DNA of 64,000 bases from Bimuria novae-zelandiae CBS 107.79 (Eukaryota; Ascomycota; Dothideomycetes; Pleosporales; Didymosphaeriaceae), in contig ML976670.1 in the NCBI GenBank assembly GCA_010015655.1, forward strand, positions 754,122-818,121, read 5' to 3'. Positions 45,649 to 58,037 of this stretch are shown in pieces (within the stretch, counting starts at the first letter, position 1; each line of letters opens with the position of its first letter). Below the pieces are notes generated by a model, which saw only the letters and a list, made by a program, of their open reading frames with translations, ran no database searches and had not been told where the DNA came from. The position numbers and the translations under genes were made by a program.

Positions 45649-48600
45649 CAGGGTTGTCAACAAACAAATGTGCTTCAAAATTTTGATTTGATTTTGTTTA
45701 ATTTTTCAAATTTAAACAAACAAATCTTCTATGCGCTAGATTAATAAACAAATTTAAAATAATAGGCTTCTCTATTTAAATATTTTAAGTTTGTTTAAAA
45801 ATAGCTGTTAGACCCGTTATAGCCTAGCCCTACTATATAACGTAATGTTAGCTAAACAATCGCGTACTTCCCGCGTACATAGCGCGTTAACGCTTAACTT
45901 ACCTATGTTCCTTACTTTAGCCTGCCTGTATAGCTTACTTTTTCGCGCCTTTACACACACACGTTTACGCCTATTATGCCTCTAAAACGAAGCTATAAGT
46001 CTGCTAAGGCAGTTAAACCTGCACCTAAACGTCCCTATTATGCGCCTAAGCCCTTATAGAAGGTGCGCTAAAGCATTAATAGTTAGCTAACTAAGCGCGA
46101 TAGTACGCCTGAGCCTTTATCTATATAGCCTATAGAGCCGCTTACAGAGCCACCAAACACGCCGCCAACCCAGCCAAAGCCGCTGCTAGATGCTTCACCC
46201 CAGCGAGCATCTCCACGCCAGAACATGCAGCTAGCCATTCCCGAAGCCTTATAAAACAGCGATAACGTTGCCTGGGAGTCGCAATTAATGCTTAACAAGC
46301 CTAAGACATTTATAACGTAGCTAATAGCTAGCTCTAACGCGGTAATAGAGATAATAATAAAGGTAGCTCCTACTCCTAAGGAGGGCTAGGCTAGTAACTA
46401 CAATAATTATAACTTTAATAGATTAAATAGTATAGTAAAGCCACTTACTACGCTAAAGAGCAACACTAGCTAGGTCTATAAGCATAGCTATCGCGTGTGG
46501 AAGAAGAACATATATAAGCTAGAGTAGCTCTACTTTGTGTGTAGGTACTGCCACACGCGCAATCTCCCTAGGGCTATATACTAAATAATAAAGTTAACTA
46601 GCGCTGCTATATAATATCTTGCCTAAGATAAACCTAGCTATTAAGTCTATAAAGATAGCCCTATTGCCCGCAAGCCTACGCGCAAATCTAGTTAAACATC
46701 GCTATAATTTACTACTAAAGGTGGCCTTAAAATCACTATAGAGACCTTTAACGAACTAGGTAACTTTAACGTATATAGCTTTTAATAGGTAGCTATACTT
46801 TAGCTAGTTAATAATAATAGAGCTCTCCGCGAGTTTAAAACACTAGCTTTCCGTAAGATAATAAGATTTGCTAACCCTAAGGTAAAGGCAGCGCTATAGA
46901 GCTCTTATAATAGCGTAGCGAGCTTTGTAATAAAGCTCTATAGCTATATAAAGCCGCAGGTAGTGCGCGCGTTAGTGGAGGCAGAGAGTAAGGTGTATAT
47001 AAGCTTTAATAGGTAGACTACTAAAGGCGGTAAACGTGGCTTCTTTGCTATAGTTGCGCACTACGTTAACTATAAAGGCGCGATAGTTAACCTGCCTATA
47101 GCGCTGCCACAAGTTATAGGTGCTTACTCTGGCGAGGCTATCGCTAACGCTATTACTGCTATCCTAGAATACTTTGGCATTAATCGCAACAAACTTAGGT
47201 ACTTTATACTTAATAACGCCGCTAATAATAACACTGCTATTAATAAACTCGCTATAATATATAACTTTAATAGCACTAAACAACGCCTCCGCTGCGCTTG
47301 CCACATACTTAACCTTATTAACTAAATAATTATGTTTAGTCGCGACGCCGACGCGTACAAGAACGAGCCTAAGAATATAAAAAAGGAAGAGTTTTATATA
47401 AAGGAGTAGTAAAAGGATAGACTATTAGGCGTCTTCTTTAATATAATAAACTATATTAACACGCTAAATTAGTACAGCCTCTTTATAAGCTATCAGCGGC
47501 AGGCTATAAAGGAGATATCTTAAAGTGCTATCTTTATTAGCATACGTAAGCTAGTTAAGCCTATAGTTACGCGCTAGAATAGCTATTATAGTGCACTTAA
47601 GCGTAGGGTTAAGCTTTAATAAGCTATCACCTCGTATACTAATTACTATATAATAGAGACTAAAGCAGCTGACTCTACTACGCGAACTCGTAGTAATAAG
47701 CTTTTATTAGCACCGCGATAGATAAGGTCAACAAGGCTTATAGCTATAGATTAGGCGGTTATTAACGACTATATCGCTATACTACAGCCGCTTAAGTTTA
47801 TAACTAATCGCCTCTAAGGCCGCGGTAAAAGCGGTCGTTATAGCGCGCTATATAAGGTAATTCCTATGTTAGAGTCTATAATTACTAAGCTAGATGCCCG
47901 CCTTAAGTCTTATAAAGGCGTTAACTTTACCCTAACTAAGGCGCCTAAAGACCACTTGCCGATTAACCTACGCGCCGCAAAGAAGAAAGCGATTAAATAC
48001 TTTAAAAAGCTACTTAAAGCACCCGTTTACTACACTACCATGGCACTCTACCTACGCTATAAGACATACTGCAAGCGTTTATAGTAGTACAAACCTAAGG
48101 TCTATAACCGCTGCCACGCGCAGTTTCTGCAACTATAGACAGCCTATAAGCCTGCCAACGCCGTAACTACAACACTAGTTACACTACTAAAGCTCTTAAT
48201 AAGTAGCTTTAATAACGCTATTAATTTTATACTTAACGCTAGCGATCGCGAGTGCACTAAGGCAGCGAAGAATAAGTATAATTAGTAGCTAAAAGAGCTA
48301 CTATAGATAGCTTAATAACACAAAATAGGCGTTATAGCTATATAGTACTAGCTTAAGTTAAAGCTAAAGTACCTATATCTTTCACAGCTTGCAATTAACT
48401 TACTCTTAATTCCTGCCTCTAGTAGCGACTGTAAAAGAGTCTTCTTAGGTACTAGCGATATAATAGACCCACAGAGGCGGAAAATAAGCTTACAGTTACT
48501 GGCTGCTCTTATATGTACGCAGCGATGGATAAGGGCAGGTTTTAAGCCTCTAAGCGTAATAGCAGTAGTAAAGTACTGCGAAGAAACGCTTATTAAAAGC

Positions 48601-48813
48601 TTTAGGATAGAGAAGTAGAAGGAGTCGCTATAGTAATTACTATATAAATTACCTTTTACAGTCTCTAGCTTCTTAAAATTTAAACAAATAATTTAAACAA
48701 AAGCACCCCTACAGTCTATCAAAATTAAATAAATAAACTATAACACTATAAAATCGTCAAACAAAGCAAAACTCAGCTTCAAATATTGTTTGTTTTGTTT
48801 GTTGACAACTCTA
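45649..48813 (+). mobile_element. hAT-2 DNA transposon, RIP-mutated, 3165 bp
   Basis: Inverted termini CAGGGTTGTCAACAAACAAA (left) and TAGAGTTGTCAACAAACAAA (right, reversed), flanked by the 8-bp duplication CTATCCAC. The interior is TA-rich with a plus-strand transposase relic. The termini and protein differ from hAT-1, so this is a separate hAT family. Confidence 0.95.
45976..48690 (+). pseudogene. hAT-2 transposase relic with unshifted reading frame
   Basis: From an ATG at 45976 one frame runs for about 900 codons without an apparent frameshift, broken by TAG/TAA codons. Readable blocks are VCRYCHTRNLPRA (a BED-type zinc-finger candidate), LNNAANNNTAINKL, CACHILNLIN, and near the end IPASSSDCKRVFLGTSDII with QRRKISLQLLAALICTQRWI, the hAT C-terminal dimerisation domain. 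Stops fall mainly where Trp or Gln would be expected, the product of CpA to TpA change on either strand. It is inactive as it stands. Confidence 0.85.
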
Positions 48814-48821
48814 CTATCCAC

Positions 48822-50345
48822 CGTCGCTCGAGCATCCAACTGAACGCCTAAGCTGCATGCGCTGTCAGAATATTACCACCCTCCATCCTGTGAAGGCGCG
48901 GGACACGAATGAGAGCAGGCTGTCGCAAGAGTCTGAGAGAGATGCAGAATGAGGTTGGTGGACGTTGGGAAGTGGGGCGCACACGCACGGAAGGAAGCGA
49001 ATTAGCTCTAGCGCCAGCCTTGTTTGCACTGCTCCTCTTCACGAGGTCGCACGATATCCGGTCTACAACGTCAATTGAAATATCAATTTTTTCCAAATAC
49101 TGCCCTCACTTATGAGTCTCGTCGCGTGCTGAATGAAGATATAATCCTACCACAGATGAAGCTTGGTGCAGCCCCGAACAGCTCATAGTCTAGACAGATA
49201 ACAAAGCATAGCAACAGTGCGCACAGCTACGCCGGAACCACTTGTAAAGGGCTATGCTTGAGCCTTCAGAGGATAAATTCTCCACACTCGGTGACAGACC
49301 AATCCTAGTCGCTGCCGATCTGCCAAAATGATCCTGTAGAACCACCAACTTATCTTCACTATCCTTGATGAACAATACATATTGTGTTCGGTATTTGCAC
49401 TGATCATCTCGTGTTAACATTAGGAGCTTTCGTTCTACCTATTTCGTTGCTTGGCCCGAGATTTTGGACCTGCCGATGTCGACGTAGTGAAGTTTCGGCC
49501 ATGCATTTCTATTACACCTGGCCTCTGATGTCGTGTGCTCCCTTGTAACTTACGCACCTTTCTCGCTCATCCTCTACTACAAGTACCAACAACCACTTTC
49601 ACGACCACGCACCTACATTTGACTTAAATCTCTTCAACCCTCAAATCTCCTAGCTCTTAAAGACAGCAGAAAAATTGTGCTATTTACATTGTATGATACG
49701 TTACTCACGCTACCACACGTTATACCGCTACCGAAGGATCTGTGCCTGTGGCTGTGCTTATTTTTACAAATAATTATACCGTGATAGCAGAACCGCCTAC
49801 AGTTTGAACTTGGTTCCGGCAAATTGGTCATGTTTCTGCCTGACGAGTTCGTCTATCTTTCTGCATCAATCAAAATATGTGATGATTGCGCACGTCGTAA
49901 GATCATCTTGCGGGGCTCGTGCGATGCTCGTCGCCGGGATCATTGATCATTGGTGAGGTGCACGTTGTCAGATAATCGACGGTCCCGGGGAGCTCGTGCG
50001 ATGCTTGCCGTCAGCCCGTGCACGGAACTCAACCAAACATATGTCAACGATTTTTGACAAAGCACCAGTAATAGGTAACCTCGACTGCGAAGAGCGGGGT
50101 GACTGTACGAGTTGATGTGCAAGCCCAGCGGACGCCATATGACTCACATCGATGATCCGCCGCATCGCCCATGCATGGTTGGCCTGTCTGTTCGTTGAAT
50201 TATGCTAACCACGCATGGCTGGAAGAGTACACACCGGACGCAATCGAGGTATAAATCCCCAACTCCATCTACCAAAACCTTCATCTCAGTACACATCTGA
50301 ATTTATTTCACCCTTACCTTTATCAGCCTAATACATCCGCCCACC
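48822..50345. other. intergenic, no supported gene
   Basis: About 1.5 kb of normal composition. Only short overlapping frames. Near 49.9-50.0 kb a GGGGCTCGTGCGATGCT-like phrase is repeated imperfectly. A TATAAAT at 50250-50256 lies upstream of the small ORF at 50346. Confidence 0.4.
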
Positions 50346-50689
50346 ATGGCGCTCTCAAACGAATCAATCATCGCCCTCGTAACGCTCCTCGCTACGTGCG
50401 CACCCTGTCACTTCTACTCTACCGCGTCTACCTCCGACGGATCAGGAACAGAAACTGTGAGTACGTCTTCCTCATGCGTCTCTTGTTACTTACCCATGCA
50501 GACGGAAGAGACCAGGACTCATGCCTACCCATATTAATTCGCGAGGCTTCTCGTCCTCACGGTTCAATGTCGTGGCCGAATGACGGGCGAACGAGAAACC
50601 GGTGCATGTACATGGTACGGCGGCATACGAGTTTCAAAACTATGCTCATTGTGGGACAGGAGGGTGGGAGTGGGCGGTATCCGTGTTGA
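50346..50689 (+). pseudogene. small hypothetical gene, apparently frameshifted
   Basis: An ATG at 50346 opens MALSNESIIALVTLLATC, a hydrophobic start. The frame then turns into a less protein-like sequence, while the +2 frame from about 50405 continues LSLLLYRVYLRRIRNRN, a more natural continuation (a membrane segment followed by basic residues). A GTGAGT donor at about 50457 and CAG acceptor at about 50501 could define an intron, giving GRDQDSCLPILIREASRP. A single-base indel near 50400 would explain the switch. A TATA box sits 96 bp upstream. Family not recognised; low confidence. Confidence 0.3.
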
Positions 50690-50823
50690 GGATCGTGTCC
50701 AAACAGCATCTCATCACCATGGCAGCCCACAAGAGAAAAATAACATATGTCCAATATATCTAAGATGGGGTATCACATAATCTCTACCAACATCCGAGAA
50801 CAAAACATTCACCCGCCAAGGTC

Positions 50824-53049
50824 TCACCCACCCCGGCCCGGCTCCTGCAACAATCCACGCTCCAAGGTTGGCATTTCCCGGCCTGCTATACCGTTCATCG
50901 GAGCTAATGTGGCACTGCTTGTATAGCCCACTCCACCAGTACCCGAAGGAAGCATAAAGCCCAAGCTATCGTCGAACGTGAAGGGCCCCGTCTGCACTTC
51001 CGGTCGCATGTCCTGCTCCACGCCGGAGAGCAAGTCCGCAGGAGGAGGGAGATTGTGCACGGCGCTTCGAGCACTCGAAGCAGGCACGTGGGGGAAGACG
51101 ATGGTAGGGAGATTCGGCGTGCGAAGAAGCGGGTCAGTCGAATGCTTTGAGGGGGCGACGAGGGTGCTGGTAGTGGCGCTGGAAGAAGGAACCTGCACGG
51201 GGGGAGGGTTACTAGGATACTGATATGGCTCAGGCAGGCGCGATGAGGCCTGCTGCGGCGGCTGTGAAATGGAAAGATGAACGTTCGAGTTCAGCAACGC
51301 CATATGCGGATTCGGCATGAGCGCAGGATCTACGGGTATGCTGTCACTTGCACTGGTATTACCGAAGTGGGCGTCGCTAATGAAGATTCCCATCGACGTC
51401 AGGTTGGTACCAGAGACTGCGGGCATCTGCGAAGGATTCGCATCTGCCCATTCGAAGATGTTGCGGTTCAATATGATGGGACTGCTTTCGCCGTCATCCT
51501 CCGAACCTGGCTCTCCAAAGTCGTCGAGTGGGCCAGCAAATGAGCTCAAGAAAGATTCACGCAGAGCCGATGGGATCAGACTAGAATTAGAAGACCCAGT
51601 GGAGGTTAGACTAGAGAAGGATGTGTCGGTGGTTGGTTCTTTCGCTCTGGAGGAGTTGGAATTGTCCTCGCTAGTGGCGGATGTCTGACTATTGCCGGCG
51701 TCCTTGTCTTGGTCCTTTTCCTTCTCCTTCAAAATCAGCTCATGCTTTGGCTTGAGCTTATAACCAGCTTTGGAAAACTTATCCGGATACCTAATCCGGA
51801 AACGATCGCGCAAATCTGTAGGGTGGCGAGTGGAGAAACCCAACTCCTTGTCGTCTCTCATCGAATGCCAAGAAGACGAGTACTTTTCGAACCCCTTCAA
51901 CAGGTTCTCGTCGTCTTGTTCAGTGAAAGGGCGGCGTTCTCTCCGAAGTCGCCTGGCGAAAGTGCCATGCATGCCCATCGCGCGGAGCTCGAGAGGGACT
52001 TCATGGTTAGTGCTCTCGCGATTCCTTCTGAGCACGTTGATGGGGTACAGTGCCTCCACAGCGACTGAGTCGGGGTTAATCGAGTCGTGGTTGCTCGACA
52101 CGGATGTAGTTGTGGAGGATGCAGCTGTGTTCTCATCTGTTACTTCCTGCACAGCTCCTTTCCGTCTCGACTTCCTGCTTTTCAACCCTTTACCCGGGCA
52201 GCATGTACGGAATCGATCTTTCAAGTCGACGGCACTGCGTTGATGAAAACTGAAGTCCGGACATTGGAGTATCTTCTTCCAGTTCCCAATCCCGTACTTG
52301 GCCACACCCACTAGCAAGTCCTTTGTCTCCTGGTCGGACCATATTTGCCTTTTCCTCTTTCGAGGAAGAGCGTTCGCGCGGTCGGCATGCGACCGGCTCT
52401 CCCCGTCTCCGGTAGCAGACGCTGACGTTGGCTTCTCGCCTGAGTCATCCCGAGCTTCTGTCGAAATACTAGAACGACTCACTAAAGGCGCCCTTGGTGC
52501 TGTGTCGTTGTCTTGCGCTGTCCTTTGATCCAAAGCGACTGCCGAACGCAGACCTACGCCGTCCCCAATGTCCCTTCCAAAAGCACCCGACTCGCTGGTG
52601 ATGGGCGGGAACCGTCTGCTCTGGGCCTGCGGGGGCACCTGATGCAGGCCCTGGAGCAACGGAGGTATCCTCCATGAGTTTGAGCTCTTCTTCCGCTGCT
52701 GGTTCGGCTTGGGCAATGTCAAGAGTGAGTTTTCTGGACCTGCCGGTGGTGGTGGACCGACTGCTTCGTCCTCATTGTTCTTTTGCAGCGCTTGCTGTTG
52801 TGACGCGCTTCTTCCTGAGCCGCGATCTCGCACTCCGTCGAGAAGTAGATCACTCAGGCGCCCGCTAAACGGAGTGACGGTATTCAGGACATTTGCTATC
52901 GGTGCGCTGGGATTCTGCCTCTGCGGGGCGGAATTTGTATATTGCTGGCTCTGACCAGGCAGGGAAGAGGTAGAATGTGCGCGAATGTGGTCTGTGGGGG
53001 GGCGTTCAAGGGGCGAGTTTCCTAGCAGAGTCGCTATTCGGGGCTCCAT
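50824..53049 (-). CDS. double-Myb DNA-binding protein, Teb1-like
   Basis: A 741-aa intronless frame starting at the ATG at 53049. Two Myb/SANT repeats are present: about 235-282 (QIWSDQETKDLLVGVAKYGI, ending LKDRFR at 276-281) and about 372-420 (RPFTEQDDENLLKGFEKYSS, ending LRDRFR at 413-418). The LKDRFR-type third helix is characteristic of telobox-binding Myb proteins such as fission yeast Teb1. A basic PRKRKR stretch just before the first repeat is a likely nuclear signal. The rest is Ser/Pro/Asn-rich and disordered. It probably regulates transcription through TTAGGG-like sites; that target is an inference from the family. The gene ends at the edge of a transposon-rich block. Confidence 0.85.
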   Translation of the reverse strand: MEPRIATLLGNSPLERPPTDHIRAHSTSSLPGQSQQYTNSAPQRQNPSAPIANVLNTVTPFSGRLSDLLLDGVRDRGSGRSASQQQALQKNNEDEAVGPPPPAGPENSLLTLPKPNQQRKKSSNSWRIPPLLQGLHQVPPQAQSRRFPPITSESGAFGRDIGDGVGLRSAVALDQRTAQDNDTAPRAPLVSRSSISTEARDDSGEKPTSASATGDGESRSHADRANALPRKRKRQIWSDQETKDLLVGVAKYGIGNWKKILQCPDFSFHQRSAVDLKDRFRTCCPGKGLKSRKSRRKGAVQEVTDENTAASSTTTSVSSNHDSINPDSVAVEALYPINVLRRNRESTNHEVPLELRAMGMHGTFARRLRRERRPFTEQDDENLLKGFEKYSSSWHSMRDDKELGFSTRHPTDLRDRFRIRYPDKFSKAGYKLKPKHELILKEKEKDQDKDAGNSQTSATSEDNSNSSRAKEPTTDTSFSSLTSTGSSNSSLIPSALRESFLSSFAGPLDDFGEPGSEDDGESSPIILNRNIFEWADANPSQMPAVSGTNLTSMGIFISDAHFGNTSASDSIPVDPALMPNPHMALLNSNVHLSISQPPQQASSRLPEPYQYPSNPPPVQVPSSSATTSTLVAPSKHSTDPLLRTPNLPTIVFPHVPASSARSAVHNLPPPADLLSGVEQDMRPEVQTGPFTFDDSLGFMLPSGTGGVGYTSSATLAPMNGIAGREMPTLERGLLQEPGRGG

Positions 53050-54438
53050 ACTCTGCGCGTTGCCTTTCGCGCCATTTGGGGTATGGTGGGCTTCGGGGTG
53101 GACGTGTTGTTCGACTGCAACAACTTGTGCCTGCGGGGACGATGCATACCGTGTCCGTGCGCGTAATGCGCAGGGAACACCAAAACACCCTACTGTTAAT
53201 ACGCGACAACTCTATTAATATAAATTTAATTTAAGCTATAATTAATAATATTAAATTCTTAAAACTAGGCAAAACTTTCTTATATATAAAAACTATTACT
53301 AAACATAGTGTTATATAGTCTATATTAATCTAAAGGTATTAGGGGATAACGCGCCCTATATAACTTAAGAACTCTAGTTAATAAAAACTTACTTTATAGT
53401 AAAAGTAAGAGCTTGTACGATATATTAAAAGACTTATAAAGAAATATATATCTCCTATAAGAGAGATGATATAGAACTTTATCTCTATAATACTAAAAGA
53501 GCTAGTTAGCGAGAGCTAGATTACTTATTTTATTAATTAATATAGTATTTATCTAGTCTTATAATATATAGTTAGGATAGATAGTAATTATTATAACGCT
53601 AATTTAATAAATAGATATTACTTTTATTTTTACCTTTTATATAATAATATTAATTAATATTATACAAATCCCTATAATATTTATAAGATAAATAAAAAAG
53701 GCTGCTTAATTAGTATTATTAGTAAATTAAAAAGGATATTTAGTAGATAAATATAAAAAAGGAGGTTAGGATATTACTTTAAAATAGTAATTACGCTTAA
53801 ATTATGCTCTTAGTATATATTTGCGCTAATAGATTAGCTCTACTACTAAGTCTTATTTATAAGGCTACTAATAAGAGTATCTACTTAAGTTAGGTAAATA
53901 TTATTAAGGTAGAAGAATACGAAGTCTTTTTAACTTTATTACTTTTTAAGTAGATAAATAATAATATCAAACTCACTTAACTTAAATAAGTATTTAATTA
54001 CTGTATAAAAAACGAATTAATAATAATATTAACTTTTAAATATAGACAGCTATAGGTCTTATATTACTTTAGATTTTATTAATTATTATAATTAGAATAA
54101 AATTCTACTTGCTATCTTGCTTCTTTATTTAACTGATACGCTTTAGCTACTTAACGTTATAATATTTAAGTCTTTATTAATAACTTACTTAGTAAAACTA
54201 TTATAGTACTTTTATAAAGACTAGAGTTTAGTTTTTATTACTAAAAGTAACCTCTTCCCTTTATTCTAGAATACGTAAAAGACTTTTTTTATGAAATTAA
54301 CTGCCCTTAACTTTTTTAAAGTAATAAATATATTATTATTTAATCCTAATCTTATCCTTAATAGGTTTACCTATAATTAAGAATTCGGTAATAGCTCCTT
54401 ATTAGGGTTTAGTAATTATAATAATAAAAATTAGCTTA

Positions 54439-56283
54439 ACGTATTCCACATGCGAGCTACGCACTTTTCCTTAGTAATACTAACTTATACTTCTTAATTA
54501 TTACAATTACTATTAACACTATCTAAAAATAACCTACTAAAAGTAGTATTTAATTTAAAAAATTGCTTTTTAACTTTGTAGCAGGTTTGCATATTATGTC
54601 CTAGCTTATTATACTTACTATAAAGCCTTTAGCGCTGCGTGCTACTCTCTTTACTATTTTTCTTATCTACTTATAAACGCTGCCTCTTCGCAGGACGCTC
54701 TTTTGTAACTACTAGCTATAATCCTTCTATAGCAAGTAGTATTCCTCTAGTCTGTATACGTATCCCTTTACGTAATTTCCGCTTTATATTAGCTATATTT
54801 ATTTCCTTAAGCTTGTTAATTTAGGCTTTTATTAGCTTAAATTTATACGTTATCTTTTACGCGTCTTTTATAAATTCTAATAATACTTTTTTACTAGTAT
54901 TAAGGAACTTTAAATAGTAGTTCAAAACTTTTTTAATACTAAAGTAGATTACCCCCTAATCTTATACGTATGATTAGGTATTTATAACTACTAAAGGATA
55001 TATTTAATTAGGGAAGCTAGTAAGATCTTTAATTATATATTTATTTAATTTAATACTAATTATAAGTTAAAAAGTACTAAACTAGGAATGCGAAAGCTAT
55101 TTTTAATTTATTTTTTATTAATTAATATATTAAACACGTTAATAAACGCGGGTAAGAACTTAGTTTTAGTAATATAGTTAATATAATTTTATATTAGTTA
55201 CTTAACTTAGCGCGAGTATGCCTTTTTTAGTAATAAAAAATAACATATATCAAGTAGCTATAAAATGTGTAATAAGTATAAGAGTATATAAAAATAAATA
55301 ATTTTATTATCTTTATAATACTGTTTAAAATTAATAGAGCTATAGTTCTTGTAATTATTTATAATAGGTAGCCTATATATACCCCGTATATAGTACTTTA
55401 TACACTCGTTAAAGTATTTAATATATATAACTTTAAGCGTATTTATTATTTAGCTATTTTTAGAGACTATAATTCTCTATTAGAAAGACAGATTATCTTT
55501 AGTATGCTAGCTAGCGAGGTGTATCTTTATCTAAAAAATAATAAAGAGTAAGATTTTTTGCCCTACGCTACTAATACTTAGTATTATTAATATTTACTCT
55601 TTATTACCTTCTTATACTTACTTTAGTCTCTTTCACTTCTTAAAGCTAGTAATAACCTTTTAGCTTATTAAAATTACGCCTATTATAAAACTAAACTTAT
55701 TAAAATTCTGTATGTTCTTATCTTATATGGTATACTTCGCCTTTATATTTTATATAAGTTAAAACTAATTTAATATAATAGTAGGATCCTCGTATAGCAT
55801 TCTTAAGTAGTTTAGCTTATAATTAAACCTTATTATAAGCTTAAGTATATACTTAATAAAGCTTAATAGCTAGTTTTTACTAATCTAGCCTTAGTTACGC
55901 ATAGCTAGTAAAGTATTTACTTTATTTTAAACTTACGTAAGAATTATAAGGTATTCTTACTTAGTAAATTTAAAATATACTAAATAATTATTTTCTTTTT
56001 AATTTTATAAGTTTTATTTAGTTTAGTCGCGTTTTAGAGTGTAAGAGGATACTAGCGCGTCTATTACGTATTATAGATTTAGGTATATTATACGTGGTAG
56101 TAGCGCATTAGACTAACTAAACTTAGCTATTAGAAATAAATTATAAGGTAAGCTATATATTTACTTCTTATAAAGTAGATTAACTATTATTTTATTAAGC
56201 TATTATACGTTAATTATAAGTTAGTGTAGGCTTAGTAAAAGTGCGTAGCTCGCTTAGGTGTGCAGCTCGCATATAGAATACGT
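54439..56283 (-). mobile_element. pogo-like (Tc1/mariner) transposon with zinc-knuckle relic, RIP-mutated, 1845 bp
   Basis: Inverted ends: left ACGTATTCCACATGCGAGCT, right (reversed) ACGTATTCTATATGCGAGCT, each followed within about 15 bp by ACGCACTTTT; TA dinucleotides flank it at 54437-54438 and 56284-56285. On the minus strand at about 54578-54625 a worn zinc knuckle reads LYSKYNKLGHNMQTCYK, which looks like a C-x2-C-x4-H-x4-C motif with both first cysteines changed to tyrosine (TGT to TAT). Fungal pogo-like transposases carry such knuckles at their C-terminus, which fits the minus orientation. The transposase core is too eroded to read. Confidence 0.7.
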
Positions 56284-56652
56284 TATACGCTTTATAGATA
56301 AAAATTAAAGTAATAAACATCTATAAAAGCTTTATTAGTTACTTTACTCACTATCTATATAAAATAAGCTACTTTACTATAATAATAATAGGCTAAAGCA
56401 GGCGCTATTAATAAAAAAAAGAAAAAAAGTAAGACTTTAAACCTTTATTAATAATAAAAGTATTATAGTAAAGCAGTTTTATAGTTACTAAAGAAGGTAA
56501 AGGAGGCACGTGTTTATTAATCTATTAAAAAGTAAAAGGATAACCAATAGTAGCTTTAAAAAGTAAAAATAATAAAGCTAAAGAAGGTAGCTAAGCTATA
56601 TAAAAAGAAAATTTAGTAGGAAAAGCATACTACGCAAGAGTTAGCTAAAAAG

Positions 56653-56830
56653 GAAAAAAAATAGATAAAAAATAGATAAAAAAAAATAGAAAAAAGAAAT
56701 AGATAAAAAAAAGAAAAAAAAATAGATAAAAAAAATTGGATAAAAAAATAGAAAAAAAAAATAGATAAAAAAAATAGATAAAAAAAATAGATAAAAAAAT
56801 TGATAAAAAAAATAGAAAAAAAAATTAGAT
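56653..56830. repeat. degenerate (AAAAAATAGAT)n microsatellite
   Basis: A run of A-rich units of the type AAAAAATAGATA, with variable A number, inside the AT-rich block. Confidence 0.85.
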
Positions 56831-58037
56831 AAGAGAAAAGGTAGCTTAGCGCGCTGTCTAGAAGTCTGCCCGCGATACTAAAAAAGCTCTATAATTATGT
56901 TAAAAGGATAAGAGAAAGGCCTCTTAGCTATTTCTATATAACAAAAAGCATTAGAAATATGTTATTAATATTATAAATATTAGGGAGGCCTTAGAGGGCA
57001 CATCTATTACCTTAACTAAATTTATATATAGTTACTGTCCGTACGCAGTACGGGCAGCTACCTAATGCGATGTCTTAAGACAGGTGACAATAGTTATGTA
57101 ATACCGCACAGGCAAAGGCACAGACCATAGTCACCGTGCGCGAGCATCAATCCTTATAACCCCCTTTCCTCTGTACGTAGAATAGACAGACAAGACTTGA
57201 ATACCAGACCCTTTTCTCACCCGTACCATCGTACAACTATCTAGCCCTATCATATCGCGATATGCTTGGCTTAGGATAGCCCATTCAACAGTTACTATAA
57301 TATTAAGCTCTTAAATAGATTTAAATAGTGTAAATAAATTATAGCTATTAACTTACTATCCTATAAGAAAAACTTATAATAATATTAATCGTGGGTAGTT
57401 CTATAGCCTTATTTTTAATAGAGCGTTTATTGTGTTGCCCGCGCATCACGCGCACGGACACGGTACCGTGCCTTGGCAGTCAGTGCACCACGTCAGTCAG
57501 TGCACCACCCCACCATGCAACACTTCAACTTCAACGCGCCGCATCTCCACCAATATGGATTTAATTGAAGCTGCGATTACAGCAATCGAATCACGAGAGC
57601 CAGGAGAATTTTTCTTATACAGACAAGTTGCGAAAGAACATGGTGTTATACATACTACGTTAATACGTAGGCACTAACACGTCACGCAGGCGCGTGTAGC
57701 TGCCAACTCTATACGTTGAAATCTTAGCCTAGAACAAGAATTAGAGCTCCTACGATATATTAAACGCCTTACTAAGCGTGGCCTTCCACCTATACGGTAG
57801 ATAATATAAAGCTTTGCCTCTACTATTACTAAAAAGGAGGTTAGCCTATTATAGATTAATCGCTTTGTTAGGCGTAACGCTAAATCCTTAATATCTTAAT
57901 AGACGACTAGCATTAATAGCAACTGCTATAAAGCTAATTTCTTAGCTAAGTATAAACTCTTTTTTAATCTTCTATAGCAAAAGATGGAGCAGTATCAAAT
58001 TGAGCCTTAGTATACGTACAATATGGACGAAAAAGGC

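Larger units (their letters stand above)
53210..57463. other. AT-rich transposon graveyard
   Basis: TA-rich sequence with no long frame, apart from the pogo-like element at 54439-56283 (listed). The segment 53.2-54.4 kb and the segment 56.3-57.0 kb look like pieces of one or more older elements, but I could not define their termini. Between about 57.0 and 57.29 kb composition returns to normal. Confidence 0.6.

Noticed and set aside
56400..56850. A-rich repeats considered as the tail of a LINE
   Set aside because: No reverse transcriptase-like sequence is readable upstream and the unit is a regular AAAAAATAGAT microsatellite.
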